From: Acidimicrobiales bacterium
Lineage (GTDB): Bacteria; Actinomycetota; Acidimicrobiia; Acidimicrobiales; Palsa-688
DNA: 64,000 nt
NCBI GenBank assembly: GCA_036378675.1
Contig: DASUWA010000047.1
Location: 1-64,000, forward strand
Direction of reading: 5' to 3'
Shown: positions 25,305 through 34,367 of the stretch, piece after piece
Numbering within the stretch: the stretch's first letter is position 1
Layout of the letters: the number at the start of each line of letters is the position of its first letter
Program-made: the position numbers and the translations under genes
Notes under the pieces: model-generated
Databases searched by the model: none
The model's input: only the letters and a program-made list of their open reading frames with translations
Told to the model about the DNA's origin: nothing

Positions 25305-26638
25305 CAGTCACCGACGTTCCGCCGATCGTCAGCCGGCGGCTCCGCAAACCTCGTTCCTGGACGCTCCAGTCGTACCTGGCCGACGGCGGATACGACGGGC
25401 TGCGCGCCGCGCTCAAGATGACACCCGAGCAGGTACACGATCACGTCAACACCGCCAACCTCCTCGGGCGCGGTGGCGCCGGCTTCGAGGCGGGGCGCAA
25501 GTGGGGCATGCTCCGCAAGGCCGAGCCGGTGTACCTCACCATCAACGGTGACGAGAGCGAACCGTCGACCTTCCACGACCACGCGCTCATCGAGGGCGAT
25601 CCGCATCAGCTGATCGAGGGAACGTTGATCTGCGCGTACGCGGTCGGGGCGACACAGGCGTTCATTTATGTCAGGGGCGAGTTTTGTCTTGGTTTCGAGC
25701 GGGTACAGGCCGCGCTTAACGAGGCGTACGGCTACGGCGCAGTCGGCAGAAACATCTTCGGCAGCGGCTTCTCGATCGACGTAGTCGCGCATCCCGGCGC
25801 CGGCGCGTACATCTGCGGGGAGGAGACGGCGCTGCTCGAGAGTCTCGAAGGCAAGCGGGGATATCCGAGGATCAAGCCTCCGTACTTCCCCGCTGCTCTC
25901 GGTCTTTACGGTGCACCGACCATCGTCAACAACGTCGAGACCGTCTCCAACCTGCCGTGGGTAGCGCTGCACGGCGGCGACGCGTTCGCCGCGCTGGGCG
26001 AGGGCCGCTCGAAAGGAACGAAGATGATCTCCCTATCCGGGCACGTGAAACGCCCGGGCAACTACGAGCTCGAGTGGGCCAAGGCAACCTTTCGCGACTT
26101 GATCTACGATCCCCGCCTCGGCGGCGGGATCCGTGACGACAACGATCTGAAAGCGATCATCCCGGGTGGCGTCTCATCGCCGTGGCTCGGCCCGGAGCAC
26201 TTGGACGTGTCGTTGTCGAATGAGGCCATAGCCGAGGTCGGCTCCATGGCCGGCTCCGCTTCAATCATCCCAATGGACCACACCACCTGCATGGTGCGAG
26301 CGGCGTGGCGGATAGTGCGGTTCTTCCACCGCGAGTCGTGTGGCCAATGCACTCCTTGCCGGGAGGGCGCGAGCTGGTTGGAGAAGATCCTGGAACGCAT
26401 CGAGGCAGGCCAGGGCCGGGAGTCCGACATCGATCTCCTGATGGACGTGTGCGACAACATCTCCCCGGGTGTGACCTGGCCCCCCGCCCAAACGACCATC
26501 TGCGTGCTCGGTCCATCCATGCCGCCGGCGGTCGCCTCCGGCATCCGGATGTTCCGTGACGAGTATCTGGCGCACATAAGAGAAGGCCGTTGCCCGTTCC
26601 CGCCGGACCGGCTGCCTCGGAGGCTCTCGCGTGTCTGA
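25301..26638 (+). CDS. nuoF: NADH-quinone oxidoreductase subunit F (NADH-binding)
   Basis: The 445-residue subunit binds NADH through GRGGAGF (57-62 region), FMN through NGDESEPSTFHD and AYICGEETALLESLEG, and [4Fe-4S] cluster N3 with C347, C350, C353 (ESCGQCTPCREG) and C401. The GTG start overlaps the nuoE stop by 4 bases, and the upstream continuation of the open frame lies inside nuoE. After cluster N3, TTICVLGPSMPPA replaces the common GDAAA-type sequence, a mild divergence. Confidence 0.96.
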   Translation: MTVTDVPPIVSRRLRKPRSWTLQSYLADGGYDGLRAALKMTPEQVHDHVNTANLLGRGGAGFEAGRKWGMLRKAEPVYLTINGDESEPSTFHDHALIEGDPHQLIEGTLICAYAVGATQAFIYVRGEFCLGFERVQAALNEAYGYGAVGRNIFGSGFSIDVVAHPGAGAYICGEETALLESLEGKRGYPRIKPPYFPAALGLYGAPTIVNNVETVSNLPWVALHGGDAFAALGEGRSKGTKMISLSGHVKRPGNYELEWAKATFRDLIYDPRLGGGIRDDNDLKAIIPGGVSSPWLGPEHLDVSLSNEAIAEVGSMAGSASIIPMDHTTCMVRAAWRIVRFFHRESCGQCTPCREGASWLEKILERIEAGQGRESDIDLLMDVCDNISPGVTWPPAQTTICVLGPSMPPAVASGIRMFRDEYLAHIREGRCPFPPDRLPRRLSRV

Positions 26639-29507
26639 GGTCCCTGTGCGTCTCGTTCCCCGCCCCTCCATTACCGAAAGTGGTGTCGGAACCGCCCCGC
26701 CGGCGGCCGCCACGACCGGGGCGACCGTGACGGTCAAATTCGACGGCCGCGAGATCGAGACGAAGTCCGGGCGCTTGATCATTCAGGCGGCGGACGAGGC
26801 GGGGATCTACATCCCGCGCTTCTGCTACCACCCGCGCATGAAACCGGTCGGCATGTGCCGCATGTGCCTGGTCGAGGTTCAAGGACCGCGCGGCTCGTCC
26901 CTGATGCCGGCTTGCTACAACACGGTCTCCGACGGGATGGATATCCGGACGGCCAGCCCTATGGCCAAAAAGGCCCAAGAGGGCGTTCTTGAATTCCTGC
27001 TCGTCAACCATCCGCTCGACTGCCCGGTGTGCGACAAGGGCGGAGAGTGCCCGCTACAGGACCAGACTCTCGCGTACGGTCCCGGCGAGACCCGCTTCGT
27101 CGAGGAGAAGCGTCACTGGGAAAAGCCGATTGCGATCTCCGAGCTGGTCTACCTCGACCGGGAGCGCTGCATCCAGTGCGGCCGCTGCGTGCGCTTCGCC
27201 GACGAGGTCGCCGGCGATCCGCTCATCGACTTCGCCGAGCGCGGCGACCTCACCGAGGTGGCGACATTCCCCGGTGAGCCGTACTCCTCCTACTTCAGCG
27301 GCAACGTGGTGCAGATCTGCCCGGTCGGTGCGCTCACAGCCAAGCCCTACCGGTTCAAGGCGCGCCCGTGGGACCTGGAGCAGGTCGAGAGCACTTGCAC
27401 CTCGTGCGCGTTCGGCTGCCGCGTGGCGGTTCAAGCGAGCTTCGGTGAGGCGACCCGGATGATCGGCGTCGACTCCGACCCGGTCAACTGGGGATGGCTG
27501 TGCGACAAGGGACGGTGGGTTTTCGAGTCGTCCCGGGCAACCAACCGGGTGTCGGTGCCGCTCGTCCGCCGAGGTGACCAGCTCGTCGAGGCGTCGTGGG
27601 CCGAGGCGCTCCAGGTCGCGGCCGATGGTCTGGCAAGCGCGAAGGCCGCCGGTGGCGGTGAGTCCTTGGCGGTGATCGGCGGCTCGCGCCTGCCCAACGA
27701 AGATGCCTACGTGTGGGCGAAGGCTGCCCGGGTCGCGCTTGAAACCGACAACGTCGACGCTCAACTCGGCGACGGGCTTCCCGCAACCACGATCCTCGGG
27801 CTGCCCAGGACGACCATCGATCAGACCGCCGGCGCCCCGCTCGTGATCACCCTGTCCCCCGACATCAAGGACGAACTGCCGGTCCTTTATCTCAGGCTGC
27901 GGGACGCCGTTCGCGACAAAGGGACCCAGATCGTCGAACTCACCCCGGCGCGCACCGGTCTTTCGCCTTACGCGGCCGCGACCCTGCAGTACCGTCCCGG
28001 CGAGGTCGCGGCACTGGCCGCGGCGCTAGTCGGAACCGGCGAGGTGACCGGTCCTGTCGCCGGGATCACACCAGAAGAGATCAATCAAGCCCGCGCCCAC
28101 ATCGCCCGAGCCCAGGAGCTGCTTCGGGCTGCTCCGGCGAGCGGCCCGGGAATCGTCGTCGTCCTGGGGCGTCCGTCGCTCGCCGAGCGAGCAGACCAGG
28201 TCGCCGCCGCCGCGCGAATACTCGCCGGCATCGAGGGTGTCGCGTTCTTGCCCGCCTTACGGAGAAGCAACGTTCACGGAGCGCTCGACATGGGTCTCGC
28301 GCCGGGCGTGCTACCCGGCCGGATGGGACTTCTCGATGCCCGAGCTTGGTACGAGCACCATTGGAGGACGGTCCTTCCGATCAGCCCCGGTCTCGACACG
28401 GCGGGGATCCTCGAAGCAGCAGAGCACGGGCGCATCGGCGGGCTCGTGCTCGTGGGTGCGGACCCGCGCGCGGACTTTCCCGATGCCGGCGCAGCACTGC
28501 GGGGGCTTTCAGGTGCGCGTTTCGTCGTCGCGATCGACACCCACGTCACCGAGTCGGTCCAACGGCACGCCGACGTGGTGCTGCCTGCCGCCGCGTGGGC
28601 GGAGCGTCGGGGAACGTTCACCAACATCGAAGGTCGGATCACCTGGCTGAGCCAGCTGGTCACTGCGGAAGGAATGGCGTGGCCCGACTGGATGATCGCG
28701 AACGAGCTCGCCGCCCGGCTCGGAACCGACCTCGGGTTCGTCCGCCAGGAGGATGTCTGGGCTGAGATCACCAAGGTTTCGCCTCTGCACGCGGGCGCGG
28801 CGTACGAGCTCATCGAGGACCTGAAGGCGCGCGACGGCGTGGTCGTTCCCGTCGGGGAAGAGCCTCCGCCGCGGCCGCCTCGAACGCTGGATCCGATGGC
28901 CGACCCGGGGATTGCGTCGGCCGAACTCCACAACATCGCGCCCACCTCGATGCTCCTTCGGGCTTCCGCCGCGGTGTCGATGGAACCGGAGCCCAACGGT
29001 GAGGTTCCGTCGCCGGTTCTTACCGGTCAACAACTAGATGAAAAAGAACAGGCGTCCATAGAGGAGGAGCCCCCGCCGCCGCAGCCGTCCCGGCTCGGTA
29101 TTCCTCCCGTCGCGGCGCCCGAGCCTTCAACAACATCATCCGCTCCGGGTGCAGATCACGAAGGTCCGTCGGCGGGACGGCCGGCGCTTCGGCTCGTCAC
29201 CCGGAGAACCCTTTGGGACGGTGGGACCGAGGTGCAGTCGGTTCCCGCGCTCGCGGGGCTTCATCCCGCCCCGTGCCTGAGAGTGCACCCGTCGGTTCTC
29301 GCCGATCTAGGCAACGCTGACGGCGAAACCGTGCTCGTCTCCTCGTCGAGGGGTTCGGTCGTGCTGGCCGCGACGGGCGACCCGTCCCTGCCCGAAGGCA
29401 CCGCGTTCCTGCCTTGGAACCTGCCGGGCGGGCGGGCCGGTGACCTCGTCGACTCGAGCGCTCCATACACCGAGGTAACCATTGCAGGTGGCGACCATGG
29501 GACATGA
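26631..29507 (+). CDS. nuoG: NADH-quinone oxidoreductase subunit G
   Basis: The 958-residue iron-sulfur subunit has an N-terminal ferredoxin domain: [2Fe-2S] N1b with C65, C76, C79, C95; N5 with H127, C131, C134, C140; and N4 with C180, C183, C186, C230. Four further cysteines, C256, C259, C263 and C291, match the extra off-path cluster N7. The rest is the degenerate molybdopterin-oxidoreductase fold. A Pro/Glu/Ser-rich linker at about 770-860 splits off the C-terminal domain. The GTG start overlaps nuoF by 8 bases. Confidence 0.96.
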   Translation: MSEVPVRLVPRPSITESGVGTAPPAAATTGATVTVKFDGREIETKSGRLIIQAADEAGIYIPRFCYHPRMKPVGMCRMCLVEVQGPRGSSLMPACYNTVSDGMDIRTASPMAKKAQEGVLEFLLVNHPLDCPVCDKGGECPLQDQTLAYGPGETRFVEEKRHWEKPIAISELVYLDRERCIQCGRCVRFADEVAGDPLIDFAERGDLTEVATFPGEPYSSYFSGNVVQICPVGALTAKPYRFKARPWDLEQVESTCTSCAFGCRVAVQASFGEATRMIGVDSDPVNWGWLCDKGRWVFESSRATNRVSVPLVRRGDQLVEASWAEALQVAADGLASAKAAGGGESLAVIGGSRLPNEDAYVWAKAARVALETDNVDAQLGDGLPATTILGLPRTTIDQTAGAPLVITLSPDIKDELPVLYLRLRDAVRDKGTQIVELTPARTGLSPYAAATLQYRPGEVAALAAALVGTGEVTGPVAGITPEEINQARAHIARAQELLRAAPASGPGIVVVLGRPSLAERADQVAAAARILAGIEGVAFLPALRRSNVHGALDMGLAPGVLPGRMGLLDARAWYEHHWRTVLPISPGLDTAGILEAAEHGRIGGLVLVGADPRADFPDAGAALRGLSGARFVVAIDTHVTESVQRHADVVLPAAAWAERRGTFTNIEGRITWLSQLVTAEGMAWPDWMIANELAARLGTDLGFVRQEDVWAEITKVSPLHAGAAYELIEDLKARDGVVVPVGEEPPPRPPRTLDPMADPGIASAELHNIAPTSMLLRASAAVSMEPEPNGEVPSPVLTGQQLDEKEQASIEEEPPPPQPSRLGIPPVAAPEPSTTSSAPGADHEGPSAGRPALRLVTRRTLWDGGTEVQSVPALAGLHPAPCLRVHPSVLADLGNADGETVLVSSSRGSVVLAATGDPSLPEGTAFLPWNLPGGRAGDLVDSSAPYTEVTIAGGDHGT

Positions 29508-30693
29508 CCCGCTGTTCGACAACGGCCTCAACCTCGCTGTCTGGCTCATACTGCTGCTGAAGGTCGTCGTCACCTTCCTAATCGTCCTGCTGTCGGTGCT
29601 CTTCATGGTCATGTACGAGCGCAAAGCGGTCGCTTACCTCGGCGTCCGGTACGGCCCCAACCGAGCGGGGCCCAAAGGGTGGCTCCAATCACTCGCCGAC
29701 GGAACCAAGCTCCTCTTCAAGGAGGCGTTCACGCCTCGAGGCGCGGACAAGCTCGTGTACCGCATCGCTCCCTACCTGATGCTCGTCCCTGCGATGGTCG
29801 CCTTTGCCATCGTGCCCATCGGGGGCACCGTCACGATTGCTCATCACCGCACCGAGCTTCAGCTCGCCGATCCTCCGTGGGGGATCCTTTTCCTGTTGAT
29901 GACATCGGGGGTCGCGGTCTACGGCGTCATGCTGGCCGGATGGTCTTCCGGTTCGAAATATCCGCTGCTTGGGTCGGTCCGGGCGAGCGCGCAGCTGGTG
30001 TCCTACGAGGCCGTACTCGGCCTAACCACCGCGACCGTAGTCGTGGTGACGGGTGCGCTGCAGACCAGCTCGATCGTCTTGGCGCAGCACGGAGGCTTTC
30101 TCTATCACTGGAACTTCCTGCACACGCTTCTGATCCCGTTCATCCTCTTCTCCATCGCGATCACCGCCGAAATGACCCGGCCGCCGTTCGATCTCGTCGA
30201 GGCCGAGGAGGAACTGTCCGGCGGTTACAACCTCGAGTACTCGTCGATCGACTTCGCGTGGTTCTACCTCGCCGAGTACGCGGCTCTGGTCACCAACTCC
30301 GCGATCGTCGTGACCCTATGGTTCGGCGGGCCGGACGGGCCTCGAATCGCCTCGCATTCGATAGGCCCGGTGTGGTTCGTGATCAAGCTGCTGATCATCC
30401 TCTACGTCTACGTGTGGGTGCGCGCGACGCTGCCAAGGATCCGGTACGACCAGCTGATGGACCTCGGGTGGAAGCGGCTCATCCCCGGTGCGTTGGCGAT
30501 GCTTCTCATCGTCGCCGGGTTCCAGATCAACGCCGGCGGTTCGTGGGCGTCCCAGCGCAAGTGGGGTTTGATCGCCATCGGGGCGAGCCTCTTGTTCATC
30601 GCTTTCCTGTGGAGAGCCATCGACGTGGGGCATGGCGCCAGCGCGGTCGAGACGGCTCGCGATGACCGCACGTCGAGGGGGTCGCTCCGATGA
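29497..30693 (+). CDS. nuoH: NADH-quinone oxidoreductase subunit H
   Basis: The 398-residue membrane subunit links the peripheral arm to the proton pumps. It has MYERKAVAYLGVRYGPNRAGP after the first helix, LLFKEAFTPRGADK, and EMTRPPFDLVEAEEELSGGYN, the quinone-channel loop. I chose ATG 29497 because AGGTGG is 5 bases upstream; TTG 29482 is an alternative. It overlaps nuoG by 11 bases and nuoI by 4 bases. A short charged tail extends the C-terminus. Confidence 0.96.
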   Translation: MGHDPLFDNGLNLAVWLILLLKVVVTFLIVLLSVLFMVMYERKAVAYLGVRYGPNRAGPKGWLQSLADGTKLLFKEAFTPRGADKLVYRIAPYLMLVPAMVAFAIVPIGGTVTIAHHRTELQLADPPWGILFLLMTSGVAVYGVMLAGWSSGSKYPLLGSVRASAQLVSYEAVLGLTTATVVVVTGALQTSSIVLAQHGGFLYHWNFLHTLLIPFILFSIAITAEMTRPPFDLVEAEEELSGGYNLEYSSIDFAWFYLAEYAALVTNSAIVVTLWFGGPDGPRIASHSIGPVWFVIKLLIILYVYVWVRATLPRIRYDQLMDLGWKRLIPGALAMLLIVAGFQINAGGSWASQRKWGLIAIGASLLFIAFLWRAIDVGHGASAVETARDDRTSRGSLR

Positions 30694-31409
30694 GCTTCAT
30701 CGATTTCTTCAAGGGCTTCGTCGTCACCGGGAAGCTGCCGTTCAAACCCCGGGTCACCACCCAGTACCCGGAGGAGAAGCGCCCCAAGCCCGAGCGCTAC
30801 CACGGCCGTCACGTACTCAACCGCTACGAGGACGGTATGGAGAAGTGCATCGGCTGCGAGCTGTGCGCCGGCGTTTGCCCGGCCCGTTGCATCTATGTGC
30901 GGGGCGCAGACAACCCTCCGGACTCGCCCGTATCCCCGGGTGAGCGGTACGGGTTCGTCTACGAGATCAACTTCTTGCGCTGCATCCACTGCGATATGTG
31001 CGTCGAGGCCTGCCCGACAGAAGCGATCACCGAATCGAAGATGTTCGAGTTCTCGTTCTCCAACCGGGAGGACGCCATCTACACGAAGGCGGAACTCCTC
31101 GTCGATGACGAGGGCAACCCACAGAGACTGCCTTGGGAACACTGGGTCGACGGCGACGAACGGAACACTTCGGCGTGGGTCCGGGCGACAGCTCCGGCAG
31201 GTGTCGCCTCCCTGGAGGGCCAGCCTCTCTGGTCGGGCGAGCTGGGTTACGGGACGCGGCCCGCTCAGCGCGGGCAGAGCGAGCCCTCTGGGGCCGACGT
31301 TGCCGCCGAGACCGACTTCTCGGTGAGGGAACTGGCGGCGAACGCGCTTCGCGGAGTTGGTGTCGCCGCGCCTCGCAAGGGATCCGGGCGAGGCAGGGAG
31401 TCACGTTGA
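30690..31409 (+). CDS. nuoI: NADH-quinone oxidoreductase subunit I
   Basis: The 239-residue subunit holds clusters N6a and N6b with two ferredoxin motifs: C53, C56, C59, C63 (CIGCELCAGVCP) and C98, C101, C104, C108 (CIHCDMCVEACP). The region after about residue 150, with LPWEHWVDGDERNTSAW and a polar tail of about 70 residues, is longer than in E. coli NuoI. The start is coupled to the nuoH stop by ATGA. Confidence 0.96.
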   Translation: MSFIDFFKGFVVTGKLPFKPRVTTQYPEEKRPKPERYHGRHVLNRYEDGMEKCIGCELCAGVCPARCIYVRGADNPPDSPVSPGERYGFVYEINFLRCIHCDMCVEACPTEAITESKMFEFSFSNREDAIYTKAELLVDDEGNPQRLPWEHWVDGDERNTSAWVRATAPAGVASLEGQPLWSGELGYGTRPAQRGQSEPSGADVAAETDFSVRELAANALRGVGVAAPRKGSGRGRESR

Positions 31410-32110
31410 CGGCGGCCACGCTGGTCGCCAACTCGTCAGGCGCCCACCTCGCCCATGCTTCCGCGTGGACCGTGTTCGCGGTCGGCGCAGTCTTGATCCT
31501 CGCTGGTGCGTTCGGCGTGGTACTGCTGCGGAATCCGGTCCATTCCGCGCTGATGCTCGTGGTCACCCTGTTCGGCGTCGCGGTCGAGTTCGTCGACGAG
31601 TCCGCAGATTTCCTAGCCGCGGTCCAGATAATCGTCTACGCCGGCGCAGTAGTCATCCTGTTCCTCTTCGTGATCATGTTCCTCGGCGTCGACCGCCGCG
31701 AGCCGGCTCGGGCGGAACGAACCCCGGCGCAACGGCCCCTGGCGCTCGTGCTCGGGATCGTCGCGCTCGTCGAGATCCTCGTGCTCTCCCGGGTCAACCA
31801 TTGGTCGAGCGGCCTGCACAGCTTCGCCGGACCGCTTTCTGGCCCGGGGAACAATGTCGACAAGCTCGGGCAGTCGCTGTACACCCGTTACCTGCTGCCC
31901 TTCGAAATGACCTCGGCACTGTTGGTGATCGCCGTGGTCGCCGCAGTGGTTCTGTCCCGGCGAGCTGCCCCTAGCGCCGGCGAGATGTCGAGGACCGAGC
32001 AGGACGAGATCTCGGGTGGCCCCGACGCCGGGGCCGGGGATGCCGAAGGTTCCGAAGTGGAAGAGGCCGACCGCGGAGAGGTTGGCGCAGAGGAGGTGCC
32101 GGCCGAATGA
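31406..32110 (+). CDS. nuoJ: NADH-quinone oxidoreductase subunit J
   Basis: The 234-residue protein has five predicted membrane helices with [16 protein letters not shown] and [21 protein letters not shown], the conserved pi-bulge region of NuoJ. TTG 31406 overlaps the nuoI stop (TTGA) and has AGGGAG 5 bases upstream, so the longer upstream frame inside nuoI is rejected. The last 50 residues are acidic and polar. The stop overlaps nuoK by ATGA. Confidence 0.93.
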   Translation: MTAATLVANSSGAHLAHASAWTVFAVGAVLILAGAFGVVLLRNPVHSALMLVVTLFGVAVEFVDESADFLAAVQIIVYAGAVVILFLFVIMFLGVDRREPARAERTPAQRPLALVLGIVALVEILVLSRVNHWSSGLHSFAGPLSGPGNNVDKLGQSLYTRYLLPFEMTSALLVIAVVAAVVLSRRAAPSAGEMSRTEQDEISGGPDAGAGDAEGSEVEEADRGEVGAEEVPAE

Positions 32111-32412
32111 GTGTCCCGGGCGCCTGGTACCTGATCCTCGCCGCCGTGCTGTTCGGTATCGGCGCCACCGGGCTCCTTCTGCGGCGGAGCGTGCTGATCA
32201 TGTTCATGTGCGTCGAGTTGATGCTGAACGCAGTGAACCTGACGTTTGTGACCTACGCCCGTCTCCTCGACGACATAGGCGGGCAGTCGTCGGTCTTCTT
32301 CGTGCTGGTTGTCGCCGCGGCTGAGGTCGTGGTCGGGCTGGCGATCATCGTGGCCATGTTCCGGCGCCGCGCTGCGGCGACCGCTGACGACATTCACTCG
32401 TTGAAGGGCTGA
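32107..32412 (+). CDS. nuoK: NADH-quinone oxidoreductase subunit K
   Basis: The 101-residue protein has three helices with the conserved glutamates in [15 protein letters not shown] and [19 protein letters not shown]. It belongs to the proton-translocating membrane arm. The ATG is coupled to the nuoJ stop. Length and motifs are normal for the family. Confidence 0.96.
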   Translation: MSVPGAWYLILAAVLFGIGATGLLLRRSVLIMFMCVELMLNAVNLTFVTYARLLDDIGGQSSVFFVLVVAAAEVVVGLAIIVAMFRRRAAATADDIHSLKG

Positions 32413-32419
32413 CCGCTAA

Positions 32420-34363
32420 GTGAACGCCGCTTACGCCATCGTCGCGCTTCCGCTTGCCGGATCCGTCATCTTGCTGTTCGGTGGGCGTCGCATCGGCGAT
32501 CCTCTATCGGGATGGCTGGCAACGCTGTTGGCCGCGGGATCGTTCGTGGCAACCGTCGTCGTGTGGGCGACGATGCTCGGAAGATCTGCTGCAGACCGCA
32601 CGATTTACAAGCAGATATTCACCTGGATTCCTGTCGGTGGTCTGCACGTGAACCTTGCGCTGCAGCTCGACCCGTTGGCGCTCACGTGGTGCCTCTTCGT
32701 CACCGGGGTCGGAACACTGATCACCCTCTATTCGATCGGCTACATGAAGGGTGACTCCGACTACGGCAGGTTCTTCTTCTACATGAACCTGTTCCTCTTC
32801 TCGATGATCGTCCTGGTCCTTGCCGACAACTACCTGTTCAGTTTCATCGGTTGGGAGGGAGTCGGCTTCTGCTCGTACGGCTTGGTCGGTTTCTGGTTCG
32901 AACGGAACGTCGCGGCGGTCGCAGCGAAGAAGGCGTTCGTCACCAACCGGATTGGCGACTTCGGTTTCATGATCGCCCTGTTCCTTATGTTCGGGCACTT
33001 CAAGTCGTTCAACTACTCGAGCGTGCTGGCACCTCTCGCCTCCGGTCATGCGACGCTCGCGGGAGCGACCGCCACCGGCCTCGCCTTGATGCTTTTTCTT
33101 GGCGCGGTCGGCAAATCGGCACAGATCCCCCTGTACATGTGGTTGCCCGACGCTATGGAGGGTCCCACCCCGGTGTCGGCTCTCATCCACGCGGCAACCA
33201 TGGTCACTGCGGGCGTGTACCTGGTGGCACGGAGCGCGCCGATATTTCACTTCAGCTCGTCCGCCCAGTGGGTGGTCGCGGGAATTGGCGCTGCCACAGC
33301 GCTCCTTGCGGCAACGATCGCCTGCGCGCAGGACGACATCAAACGGGTTCTCGCCTACTCGACGATCTCCCAGCTCGGCTACATGTTCCTCGCGGAGGGA
33401 TCGGGCGACTATTCCGCCGGGATCTTCCACACAGTGATGCACGCGTTCTTCAAGGCGCTGCTCTTCCTGTCGGCCGGAGCGGTGATCCACGCGTTGCACG
33501 ACGAGCAGGACATGAAGCGGATGGGCGGACTTTGGCGGTTCCTGCCGATCACCAAATGGGCGTTCCTCATCGGGTATCTGGCCCTAGCAGCCATTCCACC
33601 CCTCGACGGGTTCTGGTCCAAGGACGCCGTCTTGGCGGCGGCGTGGCACAAGAGCTCGGTGCTGTGGGCTGTCGGCGTGGTCACCGCTGCGCTGACCGCT
33701 TATTACATGAGCCGCCAGGCGGTTCTCGTCTTCGGTGGCCGCGCCCGCTGGTCGGAGCAGTCGGCAAACCACGGAGCGGCCGGGACTTCCGGGGCATACG
33801 GGTCATCCGGGCATGCCGGCTTCCAGCCCCACGAGGCGCCTCCCGTCATGACCGTGCCGCTGGTGATTCTGGCGTTCGGCTCGGTGGTCGGATGGCTCAT
33901 CGAGGCCCCCTTCGGCGGGCTCGACTTCCTCACCAAGTGGCTCGCTCCGGTCTTCCCGACCACCATCGCCCCGGCCTTCCAAGTCCCTACGAACACCAAG
34001 TGGGCCATCGGAGCGGCCGCCACCGCGGCCGCTCTGGTCGGCTTGGCCGCGGGGCTCAGCGCCTGGTGGCGCACGGCAGAACGCCCGGCACTCGAACCAG
34101 CGGTCCTGCGTCACGGCTGGTACATCGACGACAGCGTTTCCGCTGCCGTCTCGGGACCTCTGACCGAAGTAGCCAACGGGTTCAGCTTCGGTGTCGACTC
34201 CGGGTTGGTCAACGGAACCGTCAATGGCATCGCCCGCCTCACGTCGGGTACCGGACGCCAGCTGCGAAAGGTCCAGACCGGCTACGTCCGCAACTACGCG
34301 CTCGGGATCGGCATCGGCGCAGCCGCGGTGCTCGCCTATGTTGCGGCGAGGGTGGGGGGCTGA
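32420..34363 (+). CDS. nuoL: NADH-quinone oxidoreductase subunit L
   Basis: The 647-residue antiporter-like subunit includes FSFIGWEGVGFCSYGLVGFW with the key Glu, AKKAFVTNRIGDFGFM, QIPLYMWLPDAMEGPTPVSA and AATMVTAGVYL. The C-terminal end has the amphipathic lateral helix and a last membrane helix. It starts with GTG 7 bases after nuoK, with GAAGGG a little far upstream. A Gly/Ser-rich cytoplasmic loop (SANHGAAGTSGAYG) lies near residue 455. Confidence 0.95.
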   Translation: MNAAYAIVALPLAGSVILLFGGRRIGDPLSGWLATLLAAGSFVATVVVWATMLGRSAADRTIYKQIFTWIPVGGLHVNLALQLDPLALTWCLFVTGVGTLITLYSIGYMKGDSDYGRFFFYMNLFLFSMIVLVLADNYLFSFIGWEGVGFCSYGLVGFWFERNVAAVAAKKAFVTNRIGDFGFMIALFLMFGHFKSFNYSSVLAPLASGHATLAGATATGLALMLFLGAVGKSAQIPLYMWLPDAMEGPTPVSALIHAATMVTAGVYLVARSAPIFHFSSSAQWVVAGIGAATALLAATIACAQDDIKRVLAYSTISQLGYMFLAEGSGDYSAGIFHTVMHAFFKALLFLSAGAVIHALHDEQDMKRMGGLWRFLPITKWAFLIGYLALAAIPPLDGFWSKDAVLAAAWHKSSVLWAVGVVTAALTAYYMSRQAVLVFGGRARWSEQSANHGAAGTSGAYGSSGHAGFQPHEAPPVMTVPLVILAFGSVVGWLIEAPFGGLDFLTKWLAPVFPTTIAPAFQVPTNTKWAIGAAATAAALVGLAAGLSAWWRTAERPALEPAVLRHGWYIDDSVSAAVSGPLTEVANGFSFGVDSGLVNGTVNGIARLTSGTGRQLRKVQTGYVRNYALGIGIGAAAVLAYVAARVGG

Positions 34364-34367
34364 CCCG